From the NCBI RefSeq assembly GCF_000613885.1, contig NZ_BAJV01000009.1, positions 1-64,000 on the forward strand: a stretch of 64,000 nt of DNA. The letters run 5' to 3'. The notes beneath the pieces were generated by a model. That model saw only the letters and a list, made by a program, of their open reading frames with translations, had not been told where the DNA came from and did not search any database. Position numbers and translations under genes: made by a program. Shown one piece after another: positions 56,971 through 64,000 of the stretch; within the stretch, counting starts at the first letter, position 1; each line of letters starts with the position of its first letter. The stretch comes from Asaia prunellae JCM 25354. Its GTDB lineage: Bacteria; Pseudomonadota; Alphaproteobacteria; Acetobacterales; Acetobacteraceae.

Positions 56971-58290
56971 TCAGTCGATGGTCTTCAGGATCCGGGCGAT
57001 GGTTTCGAAAATCCGGTCGATCTCGTTTTTCTCGATAATGAGTGGTGGCGAGATGGCAATGATATCGCCCGTATAGCGAAGCAACAGACCTTCATGGAAG
57101 GCCCGTTCAAATACTTCATAGGCGCGTGTGGTCGTGGCATTGCGTGGTGCGAGCTCGATACCGGCAACCAGCCCCTCATTACGGATATCGACAACATGGG
57201 GCGCTCCACGCAGGGAGTGGGCGGCTTCTTCAAAATAGGGTGAGAGTGCTGCGGCTCGCTCGAAAAGATGCTCTTCGGCATAGGTGTCGAGTGTGGCAAT
57301 CGCAGCGGCGCATGCGACAGGATGGGCTGTATAGGTATAACCGTGCGGCAGATCGATGGCTTCGCGCGGGCCCTGCATGAAGGCTTCAAAAATTTCGTCC
57401 GAGACGATATTTGCTCCCATGGGAATGGTGCCGTTGGTAATGCCTTTGGCCACCGTCATGATATCGGGTACGACGCCATATTTCTCGGCAGCAAAAGAGG
57501 CCCCGAGGCGGCCAAAGCCGGTGATCACCTCATCGAAGATCAGCACAATACCATGCTTGGTGCAGATTTCGCGCAGGCGCTTCAGATAACCCTTCGGGGC
57601 AGGCAGAACGCCTGTCGATCCGGCCATGGGTTCAACGATGACGGCAGCGATATTCGAGGCATCATGAAGTGCCACGATGCGTTCCAGATCGTCTGCCAGT
57701 TCTGCACCATGTTCGGGAAGGCCGCGCGAGAAGGCATTGCGACGCAGATCGAGCGTGTGCGGAAGATGGTCGACACCTGTCAGAAGGGAGCCATAAAGTT
57801 TGCGGTTTCCTGAAATGCCCCCGACGGAAATGCCGCCAAACCCGACGCCGTGATAGGCGCGCTCACGTCCGATAAGACGTGTACGCGTCCCTTCACCACG
57901 CAGCCGGTGATAGGCGAGGGCGATCTTGAGTGCGGTGTCGCCGGCTTCTGAACCGGAATTGCAGAAAAAGACGTGGTTCAGCGGATTCGGCGCCAGACGG
58001 GCGATGCGATCTGCCGCCTCGAAAGCGAGGGGGTGCGCCATCTGGAAGGCTGGTGCAAAATCGAGAGTTGCCACGGTCTTCTGAACGGCCTCTACAATGC
58101 GAGGCTGGCCGTGCCCTGCATTGACGCACCACAGCCCGGCGCAACCATCAAGCACTTCACGACCTTTATCATCGCGATAATACATGCCTTTGGCGGAAAC
58201 GAGCAGGCGAGGAGAATCGCGAAACTGGCGATTGGCTGTAAAAGGAAGCCAGAGGGCGTCGTGATTGCTATCGGTATTATGGAGGGTCAT
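56971..58290 (-). CDS. Class III omega-aminotransferase (beta-alanine:pyruvate type)
   Basis: This is a 439-aa PLP enzyme. Features: WLPFTANRQFRDSPRLLVSA at the N-terminus, FFCNSGSEAGDTALKIALAY (phosphate cup), ERAYHGVGFGGISVGGISGN, the Asp in LIFDEVITGFGR, the Schiff-base Lys in DIMTVAKGITNGTIPMGANI, and YTYTAHPVACAAAIATLD. This pattern, with LWCVNAGHG near the start, fits omega-amino acid:pyruvate transaminases. It lies in the same block as the carbamoylase-type hydrolase and RutR-like TetR gene, suggesting beta-alanine or beta-aminoisobutyrate disposal in pyrimidine breakdown. Other omega-amines remain possible. Confidence 0.92.
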   Translation of the reverse strand: MTLHNTDSNHDALWLPFTANRQFRDSPRLLVSAKGMYYRDDKGREVLDGCAGLWCVNAGHGQPRIVEAVQKTVATLDFAPAFQMAHPLAFEAADRIARLAPNPLNHVFFCNSGSEAGDTALKIALAYHRLRGEGTRTRLIGRERAYHGVGFGGISVGGISGNRKLYGSLLTGVDHLPHTLDLRRNAFSRGLPEHGAELADDLERIVALHDASNIAAVIVEPMAGSTGVLPAPKGYLKRLREICTKHGIVLIFDEVITGFGRLGASFAAEKYGVVPDIMTVAKGITNGTIPMGANIVSDEIFEAFMQGPREAIDLPHGYTYTAHPVACAAAIATLDTYAEEHLFERAAALSPYFEEAAHSLRGAPHVVDIRNEGLVAGIELAPRNATTTRAYEVFERAFHEGLLLRYTGDIIAISPPLIIEKNEIDRIFETIARILKTID

Positions 58291-58398
58291 GACCTTTTCC
58301 CTGGCTCCTGCTCAGATATCTCTGAGTGAACTCGTGGCATGAAGGGCACGATCTGCAAAGTAAGAAGAAATTGCGCAGGCTTTAATTATTCTGGAGGC

Positions 58399-59552
58399 AT
58401 GATGGCATCGCCACGTACCGCTTTACTCTCATTGGCTGTCGGTGCATTTGCCATCGGCACGACCGAATTTACACCCATGGGCTTGCTGCCGGTCATCGCT
58501 CAAGATCTTCATGTGACTGTGCCCAAGGCAGGCGGCCTGGTCAGCGCCTATGCCTTTGGCGTCATGATTGGTGCGCCGGTCATGACATTGTTGCTTGGGA
58601 TTCTCTCGCGCAAGGTAGCCCTGATCGGCCTCATGGTACTATATATTATTGGCAACCTCGGCGCCGGGTTCAGTCACAGCTATGCATTGCTCATGTTCTG
58701 GCGTGTGGTGACAAGTCTGTCGCATGGAGCATTTTTCGGCCTTGGTGCTGTCGAGGCATCAAGTGTTGTTTCGCCTGAGAAACGGGCTTCTGCCGTGGCG
58801 TCAATGTTTCTGGGACTTACCATAGCCAATATCTTCGGTGTCCCCGCGGCGACCTGGCTAGGTGTGACGATAGGATGGCGTGCTGCCTTTCTGGTTACCG
58901 CGTTGCTCGGTGCGGTTGCCGTTCTTGCATTGAGCCTGGCATTGCCTCAAGAGGCAGAAGTGCAAGGCCGGATCTTATTGGTGAACTACAGGTGCTTCTG
59001 GGGGGAGAAGTGTTGCTCGCCCTGACAGTCACAACACTCGGTGCTGGCATCATGTTTGTGCTGTACACCTATATAGCCCCTTTTCTGCATAGCATTACGC
59101 AGGCGAGTGACGCGCTTGTGACACTGGCACTCATGACGATCGGGGTCGGATTCAGTATCGGTGCAGCGCTGGGAGGACGTCTTGCGGATCGATCGACCCG
59201 CTTTGCGCTGCTTCTGGTATTGCCTGTTCTGGGCGGGATGATGCTTGTCTATCCCGTACTGGCACAATCAGCCTATGGCGCCATAGGGGGAATTCTGGTC
59301 TGGAGTGCAGCCTCTTTTGCAATTATGCCCGCCCTGCAGATGCGTACCATGCAGGCAGCACGTCGGGCACCCGCCCTGGCCTCATCGGTCAATATCGGGG
59401 CATTCAATCTTGGCAATGCGCTGGGAGCCTGGCTTGGGGGCGCGGTACTGTCCCATGGTTTTGGCTATGATGCCGTTTCCATGAGTGGTACGGCGCTGGC
59501 CCTGATTGCCTTTCTGATTGTCCTGTTCCACAGGCGATCCTCAGCCGCCTGA
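58399..59552 (+). CDS. MFS transporter, AraJ/YdhP-type (frame broken by one base)
   Basis: This is a 12-helix permease of about 384 aa after repair. GTTEFTPMGLLPVIAQDLHV near the start is the signature of the drug-H+ antiporter AraJ/YdhP group, followed by PVMTLLLGILSRKVALIGLM and FWRVVTSLSHGAFFGLGAV. The frame breaks near 58970-58971 (GGCCGGATC for GGCCGGGATC). The second frame continues DLIGELQVLLGGEVLLALTV to FLIVLFHRRSSAA. ATG 58399 or 58402 follows GGAGG at 58393-58397. Its 3' end overlaps the convergent amidohydrolase by 12 bp. Probable exporter of sugars or drugs. Confidence 0.9.
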
Positions 59553-60824
59553 AGCGGGTAATGCATCAAGCTGCCTGTCAGCAATCAGCAGGGTCTGCAG
59601 CAGGACATTGGCCCCTGCTGCAATGTCCTCCCGGGTTGCAGATTCGCTCTCGTTATGACTGATGCCATCTGCGCAGGGAACAAAGATCATGGTGGCGGGT
59701 ACGATGCGCGCCAGATAGGCGGCATCATGTCCCGCACCGGAGGTGATTTCACGTGATGGCAGGTGCAGGCTGCGGGCAGCGAAAGAAACCGCATCAATCA
59801 GGCGCTGATCGAAATGGACTGCAGGAGAATCCCAGATTTCCCGGATGCCAATGCTGACGCCGTATTCACGTGACAGGACACCGGCGCGTTCGCGGAAACT
59901 GTTTTCCATCGCGATAACAACATCATCACTCGGGTCGCGCAGATCGACACTGAAACTGACCTCGCCCGGGACGGTGTTGCGGCTGTTCGGCCTGACGGAC
60001 ACCATTCCGACTGTACCAACAGCATGAGGCGGACGATTGAGTGCGATCTCCTGTATGCTTGCCATAAGTCGAGCCGCCGCCTGCAACGCGTCAGAACGCA
60101 TTGACATGGGGGTGGTGCCTGCATGGGACTCACGCCCTGTGACGGTTACCTCATACCAGCGCATTCCCTGAACTCCGGTCACGACACCGATTGTGCAATT
60201 CTCGGCTTCGAGCACTGGTCCCTGTTCGATATGAAGTTCCAGATAGGCAGCGAGGGGATGCACGCCACAGGGTTGGGTTCCTGCGGCATCGATCGCAGCG
60301 AGGGCCGTCTCAAAACGGACGCCGTTGTTATCAGTCCGGCTCAGTGCGTAATCCGGGGTGAAGATACCAGCAAACACCCCTGAACTCAGCATTGCAGGCG
60401 CAAAACGTGTCCCTTCCTCGTTGGTCCAGTTGACCACCTCAACGGGGTGTCTCAGGCGAGTTCCGGTTTCTTTCAGCAGACGCAGAACGGAAATCCCGGC
60501 GAGTACCCCGATGATACCGTCAAATTTGCCGCCGGTCGGCTGGGTATCGAGATGGCTGCCTATGGCAATTGGAGCAAGACCTGCTTCTTCACCTTCGATA
60601 CGGGCGAACTGGTTGCCCATCGTATCTGTCGTCAGTGTTGCGCCGAGGGAGCTGCAGGAGCTGCGAAACCACTCCCGTACCTGATGATCCTCGGCACTCA
60701 GGGCCAGTCGGCAGATACCACCTTTCCCGGTTGCGCCAAATCGCGCTGTTTCCATGACATCCTGCCACAGTGCTTCCGGATCGATAGTGTTGTTGCCGAT
60801 AAGGGGATGAGCCTGATCTGTCAT
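59541..60824 (-). CDS. M20-family N-carbamoyl-amino-acid / allantoate-type amidohydrolase
   Basis: This is a 427-aa zinc enzyme. The motifs are clear: GSHLDTQPTGGKFDGIIGVL (metal His/Asp), WTNEEGTRFAPAMLSSGVFA (Glu), YLELHIEQGPVLEAENCTIG, GRESHAGTTPMSMRSDALQA, and GAGHDAAYLARIVPATMIFV. This is the hydantoinase/carbamoylase subgroup, which includes L-carbamoylase, beta-ureidopropionase and allantoate amidohydrolase. From sequence alone these cannot be separated. With the neighbouring omega-aminotransferase and RutR-like regulator, N-carbamoyl-beta-alanine hydrolysis is my preferred reading. Confidence 0.92.
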   Translation of the reverse strand: MTDQAHPLIGNNTIDPEALWQDVMETARFGATGKGGICRLALSAEDHQVREWFRSSCSSLGATLTTDTMGNQFARIEGEEAGLAPIAIGSHLDTQPTGGKFDGIIGVLAGISVLRLLKETGTRLRHPVEVVNWTNEEGTRFAPAMLSSGVFAGIFTPDYALSRTDNNGVRFETALAAIDAAGTQPCGVHPLAAYLELHIEQGPVLEAENCTIGVVTGVQGMRWYEVTVTGRESHAGTTPMSMRSDALQAAARLMASIQEIALNRPPHAVGTVGMVSVRPNSRNTVPGEVSFSVDLRDPSDDVVIAMENSFRERAGVLSREYGVSIGIREIWDSPAVHFDQRLIDAVSFAARSLHLPSREITSGAGHDAAYLARIVPATMIFVPCADGISHNESESATREDIAAGANVLLQTLLIADRQLDALPASGG

Positions 60825-61059
60825 GTCATGATCCTTCGTCCAATTGCCTGTTGCGGTCTCAATGTAACGAAACCTGCAGAGACCAAACGTTGTGCGATGT
60901 TGATTCCGCCTGATCGGACCATGCGTGACAGGAAACCCCTTGTCTCTCTGGTTTGGACAGATACATCGTCACTATTGGGCGAGGAGAGTTCATTGATGAC
61001 GGGTATGTGAGAGAAATCCTGATCCCGTCTGGGTATGCTGAAGGCCTGTCAGGCCAGGA
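60825..61059. other. Gap between TetR gene and amidohydrolase
   Basis: About 235 bp without a supported gene. It likely carries the promoter of the amidohydrolase. No operator could be assigned with confidence. Confidence 0.4.
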
Positions 61060-61665
61060 TCAGGAGCCGACAGAGCGCAAGGTGAGTGACAGGATGGTTT
61101 CGGCTGCTGCGTCGAAATCCTCTTCTTCAAGAGCCTCCTTGCCCAGAATTGCCGTGATCTGAGGCTGCATGTCGGCGTACCATTGTGTCATTGCCCAGAG
61201 GCAGAACAGGAAGTGGCCTGGTTCACTTTTCGGAATCTCGCCCCGGTCCATCCAGATCTCGAATGTCTTGTGAAGAGGCATTATTGCCTCGCGCAGGGTG
61301 GTGGCGAGATAATTGCCAAGATAGCGCGCTCCCCCCAGGATCTCATGAGCGAACAGGCGGGAGGCATGAGGATTGGCTCGCGAAAAAGCCAGTTTCGAGA
61401 CCACATAGCCGCGTAATGCGGTGGAGGCCGACGAATCTGTCCGCAGCCATGTCTGGCAGTCATTGAGCCATTCCTGCACAGTCTGGCGCAGCACTTCCTG
61501 ATACAGGATTTCCTTGTTCGAGAAGTAGTAATGGATGTTGGCTTTCGGTATGCCAGCCTCGCGTGCAACAGCGGCAATGCTTGCACCGCTAAAGCCGTGT
61601 TCGGAGAAAATTCTCTGTGCGGCTTCCAGAATGGTGACAACGGCTATTTCCCGGGGGACTCCCAA
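61060..61665 (-). CDS. TetR-family regulator, RutR-like
   Basis: This is a protein of about 201 aa. The HTH region AAQRIFSEHGFSGASIAAVA and GIPKANIHYYFSNKEILYQE matches TetR, and the IHYYF.NKE stretch with the C-terminal helical domain ARYLGNYLATTLREAIMPLH resembles RutR/YcdC. RutR responds to uracil or thymine and controls pyrimidine catabolism. The start is TTG: AGGAG precedes a TTG at 61671 directly and one at 61665 at better spacing. It is transcribed leftward toward the amidohydrolase. Confidence 0.85.
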   Translation of the reverse strand: MGVPREIAVVTILEAAQRIFSEHGFSGASIAAVAREAGIPKANIHYYFSNKEILYQEVLRQTVQEWLNDCQTWLRTDSSASTALRGYVVSKLAFSRANPHASRLFAHEILGGARYLGNYLATTLREAIMPLHKTFEIWMDRGEIPKSEPGHFLFCLWAMTQWYADMQPQITAILGKEALEEEDFDAAAETILSLTLRSVGS

Positions 61666-61981
61666 AACCAACTCCTGTCCATGATAATTCAGTTATTTAA
61701 AATAGTCTGTTATTCATATCAGTTCAACTAGTTGCAATGATATTCGGTCTGGTATTCTCGGTTGACGTACTACACTTATTTGCGATAATTTGATTTGAAA
61801 TTCATTTTGATAAAATAATATTTCGCTTCATTAAAAAAATATTTTGTGGATGCAGCTGCGTATTGCTCTGATTTTATTATTGTTTTTCTTGTGCCTGGAA
61901 AGGTTATCTTGCTCTTGTCCTGTAATCGTACAGCTGTGAAGATGATTCTGAAAAGATTGTCAGGCAGGAGTTGGTCATCAC
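61666..61981. promoter_or_regulatory. AT-rich gap upstream of the HAD phosphatase
   Basis: About 310 bp with no gene. From 61680 to 61900 it is strongly AT-rich (for example TTAAAAAAATATTTTGTGG around 61831), unlike the GC-rich genes around it. It holds the divergent promoters of the TetR gene and the phosphatase. Confidence 0.5.
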
Positions 61982-62719
61982 GTGAGTGGCAAGACAGTTA
62001 GATCATACCGTTACCGGAACATCACGCGACCAGTTGCTCGTGCAGGATTACTCCTGTCAGCAGGATTGCTGTTCGCAGGTGCCTTTCCGACAGTGGTTCA
62101 TGCAATGCCAGTGAATGTTGGCGATGCCATGACGGCAGCGACCGCCTATCACGACCATGGCGAGTATGAGCGCGATTTCACCTCGGTTATTCAGGAAGCT
62201 TCTGCCTGGGTGAGATTGCGTGCTGCTCATGTGAGCAAGCCGGCTCTTGTTCTCGATATTGACGAGACCTCGCTGTCGAACTGGCCTGAGATGGCTGCCA
62301 ATCATTTCGCCTATTTCCGGGATGGTCGTTGTGACAGCTTGCCGGAAGGTCCATGCGGTGTTGAAGCGTGGGAGCAGAGTGCCAGGGCCAAAGCCTTCCC
62401 GGCTACCCTGGCGCTCTATACCCAGGCCCAAGAGCATGATGTGGCCGTGTTTTTCATAACCGGGCGCCGTGAGCGCGAGCGTGAGGAAACGGCGCGTAAT
62501 CTGGAAGAAGCAGGATATCATAACTGGGCCGGACTTGTTCTGCGTGAGGACGGCAGTCACACCCCTTCCGCTTCGGAGTACAAGAGCGCAGCGCGTCGCG
62601 CGATCGAGCAGAAAGGGTATCACATCATTGCCAATATCGGAGATCAGCTTTCCGATCTGGCTGGTGGACATGCGGAACGCGGCTTTCTTCTCCCCAACCC
62701 TTTCTACCGGATACCGTGA
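61982..62719 (+). CDS. HAD-family acid phosphatase (class B/IIIB type), exported
   Basis: This is a 245-aa protein. It has an N-terminal signal peptide ending near VVHA (residue about 41), then ALVLDIDETSLSN, the nucleophile-containing DxDxT motif near residue 90. FFITGRRERERE carries the motif-II Thr, and IANIGDQLSDLAGGHAERGF carries motif III/IV. This fits the HAD IIIB acid phosphatases related to e(P4) and vegetative storage proteins, probably periplasmic. No lipobox is seen. GTG 61982 is the start in frame. Its stop overlaps the next ATG (62716) by 4 nt. Confidence 0.88.
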   Translation: MSGKTVRSYRYRNITRPVARAGLLLSAGLLFAGAFPTVVHAMPVNVGDAMTAATAYHDHGEYERDFTSVIQEASAWVRLRAAHVSKPALVLDIDETSLSNWPEMAANHFAYFRDGRCDSLPEGPCGVEAWEQSARAKAFPATLALYTQAQEHDVAVFFITGRREREREETARNLEEAGYHNWAGLVLREDGSHTPSASEYKSAARRAIEQKGYHIIANIGDQLSDLAGGHAERGFLLPNPFYRIP

Positions 62720-64000
62720 CGATGCAGACTGACGCGCTTCGAAGCCTTGCCTGCCAGGTTCATGACGATCTTGAGAAGATCGCCTATGCTTCCGGCCCGT
62801 GGATCTCTTCTGTTGTCACCCATCATGGCGAACCGGTTTTGGATGTCGCTGTAATCGGCAGCGGGCAGGGAGGGTTGGCCACCTGTTTCGCACTGCGTCG
62901 GATAGGGGTGCATAACGTCCGTGTTTTCGAGCGCACAGAGCAGGGAAAGGCAGGCCCCTGGGTAACGTTTGCCCGCATGATAACCTTGCGTACACCCAAG
63001 CATGTGACCGGTCCCGATATGGGGATTCCTTCTCTTACACCGCGCTCATGGTACGAAGCACGGTATGGCAAAGAGGCCTGGGTCTCGCTTGACAAGATTG
63101 ATCGACGTGACTGGCAGGCTTATCTGGACTGGTATCGCGATACCCTGACTCTGCCTGTGACGTATGATCGGGAGCTGGTCGAGATTGTCTGGCAGGACGG
63201 GCTGCTGCATCTTGGTTTTCGTGACCGGAACGGTGAAAAATCCCATGTCTGGGCGCGTCGTATCGTGCTGGCGACCGGTATCGAGGGGAGTGGCTCATGG
63301 CACGTTCCCGAATTTATCCGTGAATCTGTTCCCGGGCATCTCTACGCGCATACGCACCAGGAAATCGATTTCGAGGCTTTGCGTGGCAAGCGGGTCGGTG
63401 TGCTTGGTGGGGGCGCTTCAGCCTTTGATAATGCGGCAACCGCCCTTGAGGCCGGAGCGGGATCGGTTTCAGTCTGCATCCGGCGCAGGACGCTCCCGCG
63501 TGTCAATCCGTATCGCTGGATGGAAAATGCCGGATTTCTTGGTCATTTTCCGTCATTGCCGGATCTGACCCGCTGGCGCTTCATGCGTCGTATTTTCGAT
63601 CTCAACCAACCGCCGCCACAGGACACGTTCTGGCGATGCAGTCGTCATGACACTTTCAGCTTTCATGGTGATACGCCATGCTTGATGCCCGCAGTAATGG
63701 CAAAACCGTCAGTGTCAGAACACCTCATGGTGACATGGAGTTTGATTTTCTGATCATAGGGACGGGATTTGTGATTGATTTCGGCAAGCGGCCGGAGACA
63801 GCGTCTTTCTCGTCCAATATTGCACTCTGGCGGGATCGGTTTGAGGCTCCAGAAGGGGAGGAAAGCGCCGTGCTGGACTCTTATCCCTATCTCAGCTCGT
63901 CCAGCCAGTTCCAGCCACGTGACCCAGACCATCCTGATGCGGCGATGCTGGGTGCCATCTATAATTTCACCTTCGCGGCAACACCCAGCATGGGGCTTTC
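62716..64000 (+). CDS. Flavin-dependent monooxygenase, partial (frame broken by one base)
   Basis: This is an FAD/NAD(P)-dependent oxidoreductase that runs past the right edge. VAVIGSGQGGLATCFALRRI near residue 44 is the FAD site, and VGVLGGGASAFDNAATALEA near residue 230 is the NADPH site. TRWRFMRRIFDLNQPPPQDT and FRDRNGEKSHVWARRIVLAT fit the FMO-like/TrkA group. After DTFSFHGDTP the frame fails at 63680 (CCATGCTT for CCATGGCTT). The neighbouring frame continues LDARSNGKTVSVRTPHGDME and FDFLIIGTGFVIDFGKRP to the window end. ATG 62716 overlaps the phosphatase stop. Confidence 0.88.

Noticed and set aside
3332-64000. Programmed ribosomal frameshifting as explanation for the broken genes
   Set aside because: The sites lack common slippery heptamers, affect unrelated enzymes and all need exactly one added base; error is simpler.
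1-64000. CRISPR array, prophage, toxin-antitoxin or restriction system
   Set aside because: No direct-repeat/spacer pattern, phage structural genes or recognisable defence modules were seen.

Overview
The window looks like a chromosomal segment of an acetic acid bacterium (Acetobacteraceae, Alphaproteobacteria). The evidence is a bacterial pyruvate decarboxylase of the length usual in that family, a class I lysyl-tRNA synthetase, a cyoABCD ubiquinol oxidase operon, the alphaproteobacterial gene order purN-purM <-> hdaA-ppk-ppx, and the helicase / S4 / 7-Fe ferredoxin trio. I cannot fix the genus from sequence alone. No tRNA, rRNA, CRISPR array, prophage or intact insertion sequence was seen. 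The only mobile-element trace is an IS3-type transposase remnant near the left edge.

Layout. 1-1050: degraded region with the IS remnant and a perfect 36-bp palindrome. 1.0-8 kb: SPFH protein, Ada, pyruvate decarboxylase with a divergent LysR, then a second LysR divergent from a short-chain dehydrogenase. 8.2-12.3 kb: large TonB-dependent receptor and an OCH1-type glycosyltransferase. 12.3-15.2 kb: DinG-like helicase. 15.4-19.9 kb: lysK, MprF-like protein and MarC-like protein, probably one operon. 19.9-22.1 kb: uracil-DNA-glycosylase-like protein, ThpR and BAX-inhibitor-1 protein. 22.7-26.6 kb: cyoABCD. 26.8-31.6 kb: fdxA, S4 protein and Suv3-like helicase, divergent from an M17 aminopeptidase. 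31.9-37.3 kb: MarR regulator and a surface-glycan block (WecA-like transferase, WbpM/CapD-like dehydratase, DegT aminotransferase, small anchored protein). 37.3-45.9 kb: MerR regulator, AI-2E permease, ABC-F ATPase, ndk, an unknown gene, EamA permease, P-loop kinase and sugar/H+ symporter. 45.9-49.7 kb: small unknown ORF, sugar isomerase-like TIM barrel, GT2 glycosyltransferase and DUF2142 membrane protein. 49.7-56.8 kb: purine genes divergent from hdaA-ppk-ppx-cdh. 57-61.7 kb: omega-aminotransferase, MFS exporter, carbamoylase-type amidohydrolase and RutR-like TetR regulator. 62-64 kb: HAD acid phosphatase and a flavin monooxygenase that runs off the right edge.

The dominant anomaly is not an exotic system. 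At least 15 reading-frame breaks fall in 14 otherwise well conserved genes, including purM (twice), cyoB, ppk and pdc. Every one is repaired by adding a single base, and in nearly every case that base extends a short homopolymer. The repaired lengths match the families (for example pdc 558 aa, cyoB 662 aa). This pattern is most easily explained by single-base under-calls in the sequence rather than by real gene decay, and the affected genes should be read as probably intact in the organism.

The biologically more interesting points are the juxtaposition of the class I LysRS gene with an MprF-like aminoacyl-phospholipid synthase whose catalytic domain seems short, the candidate beta-amino-acid/pyrimidine catabolic cluster with a RutR-like regulator, the two glycan clusters, and several perfect palindromes (674-709, 37269-37290, 38116-38130). 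I found nothing I can defend as a wholly undescribed biological system.
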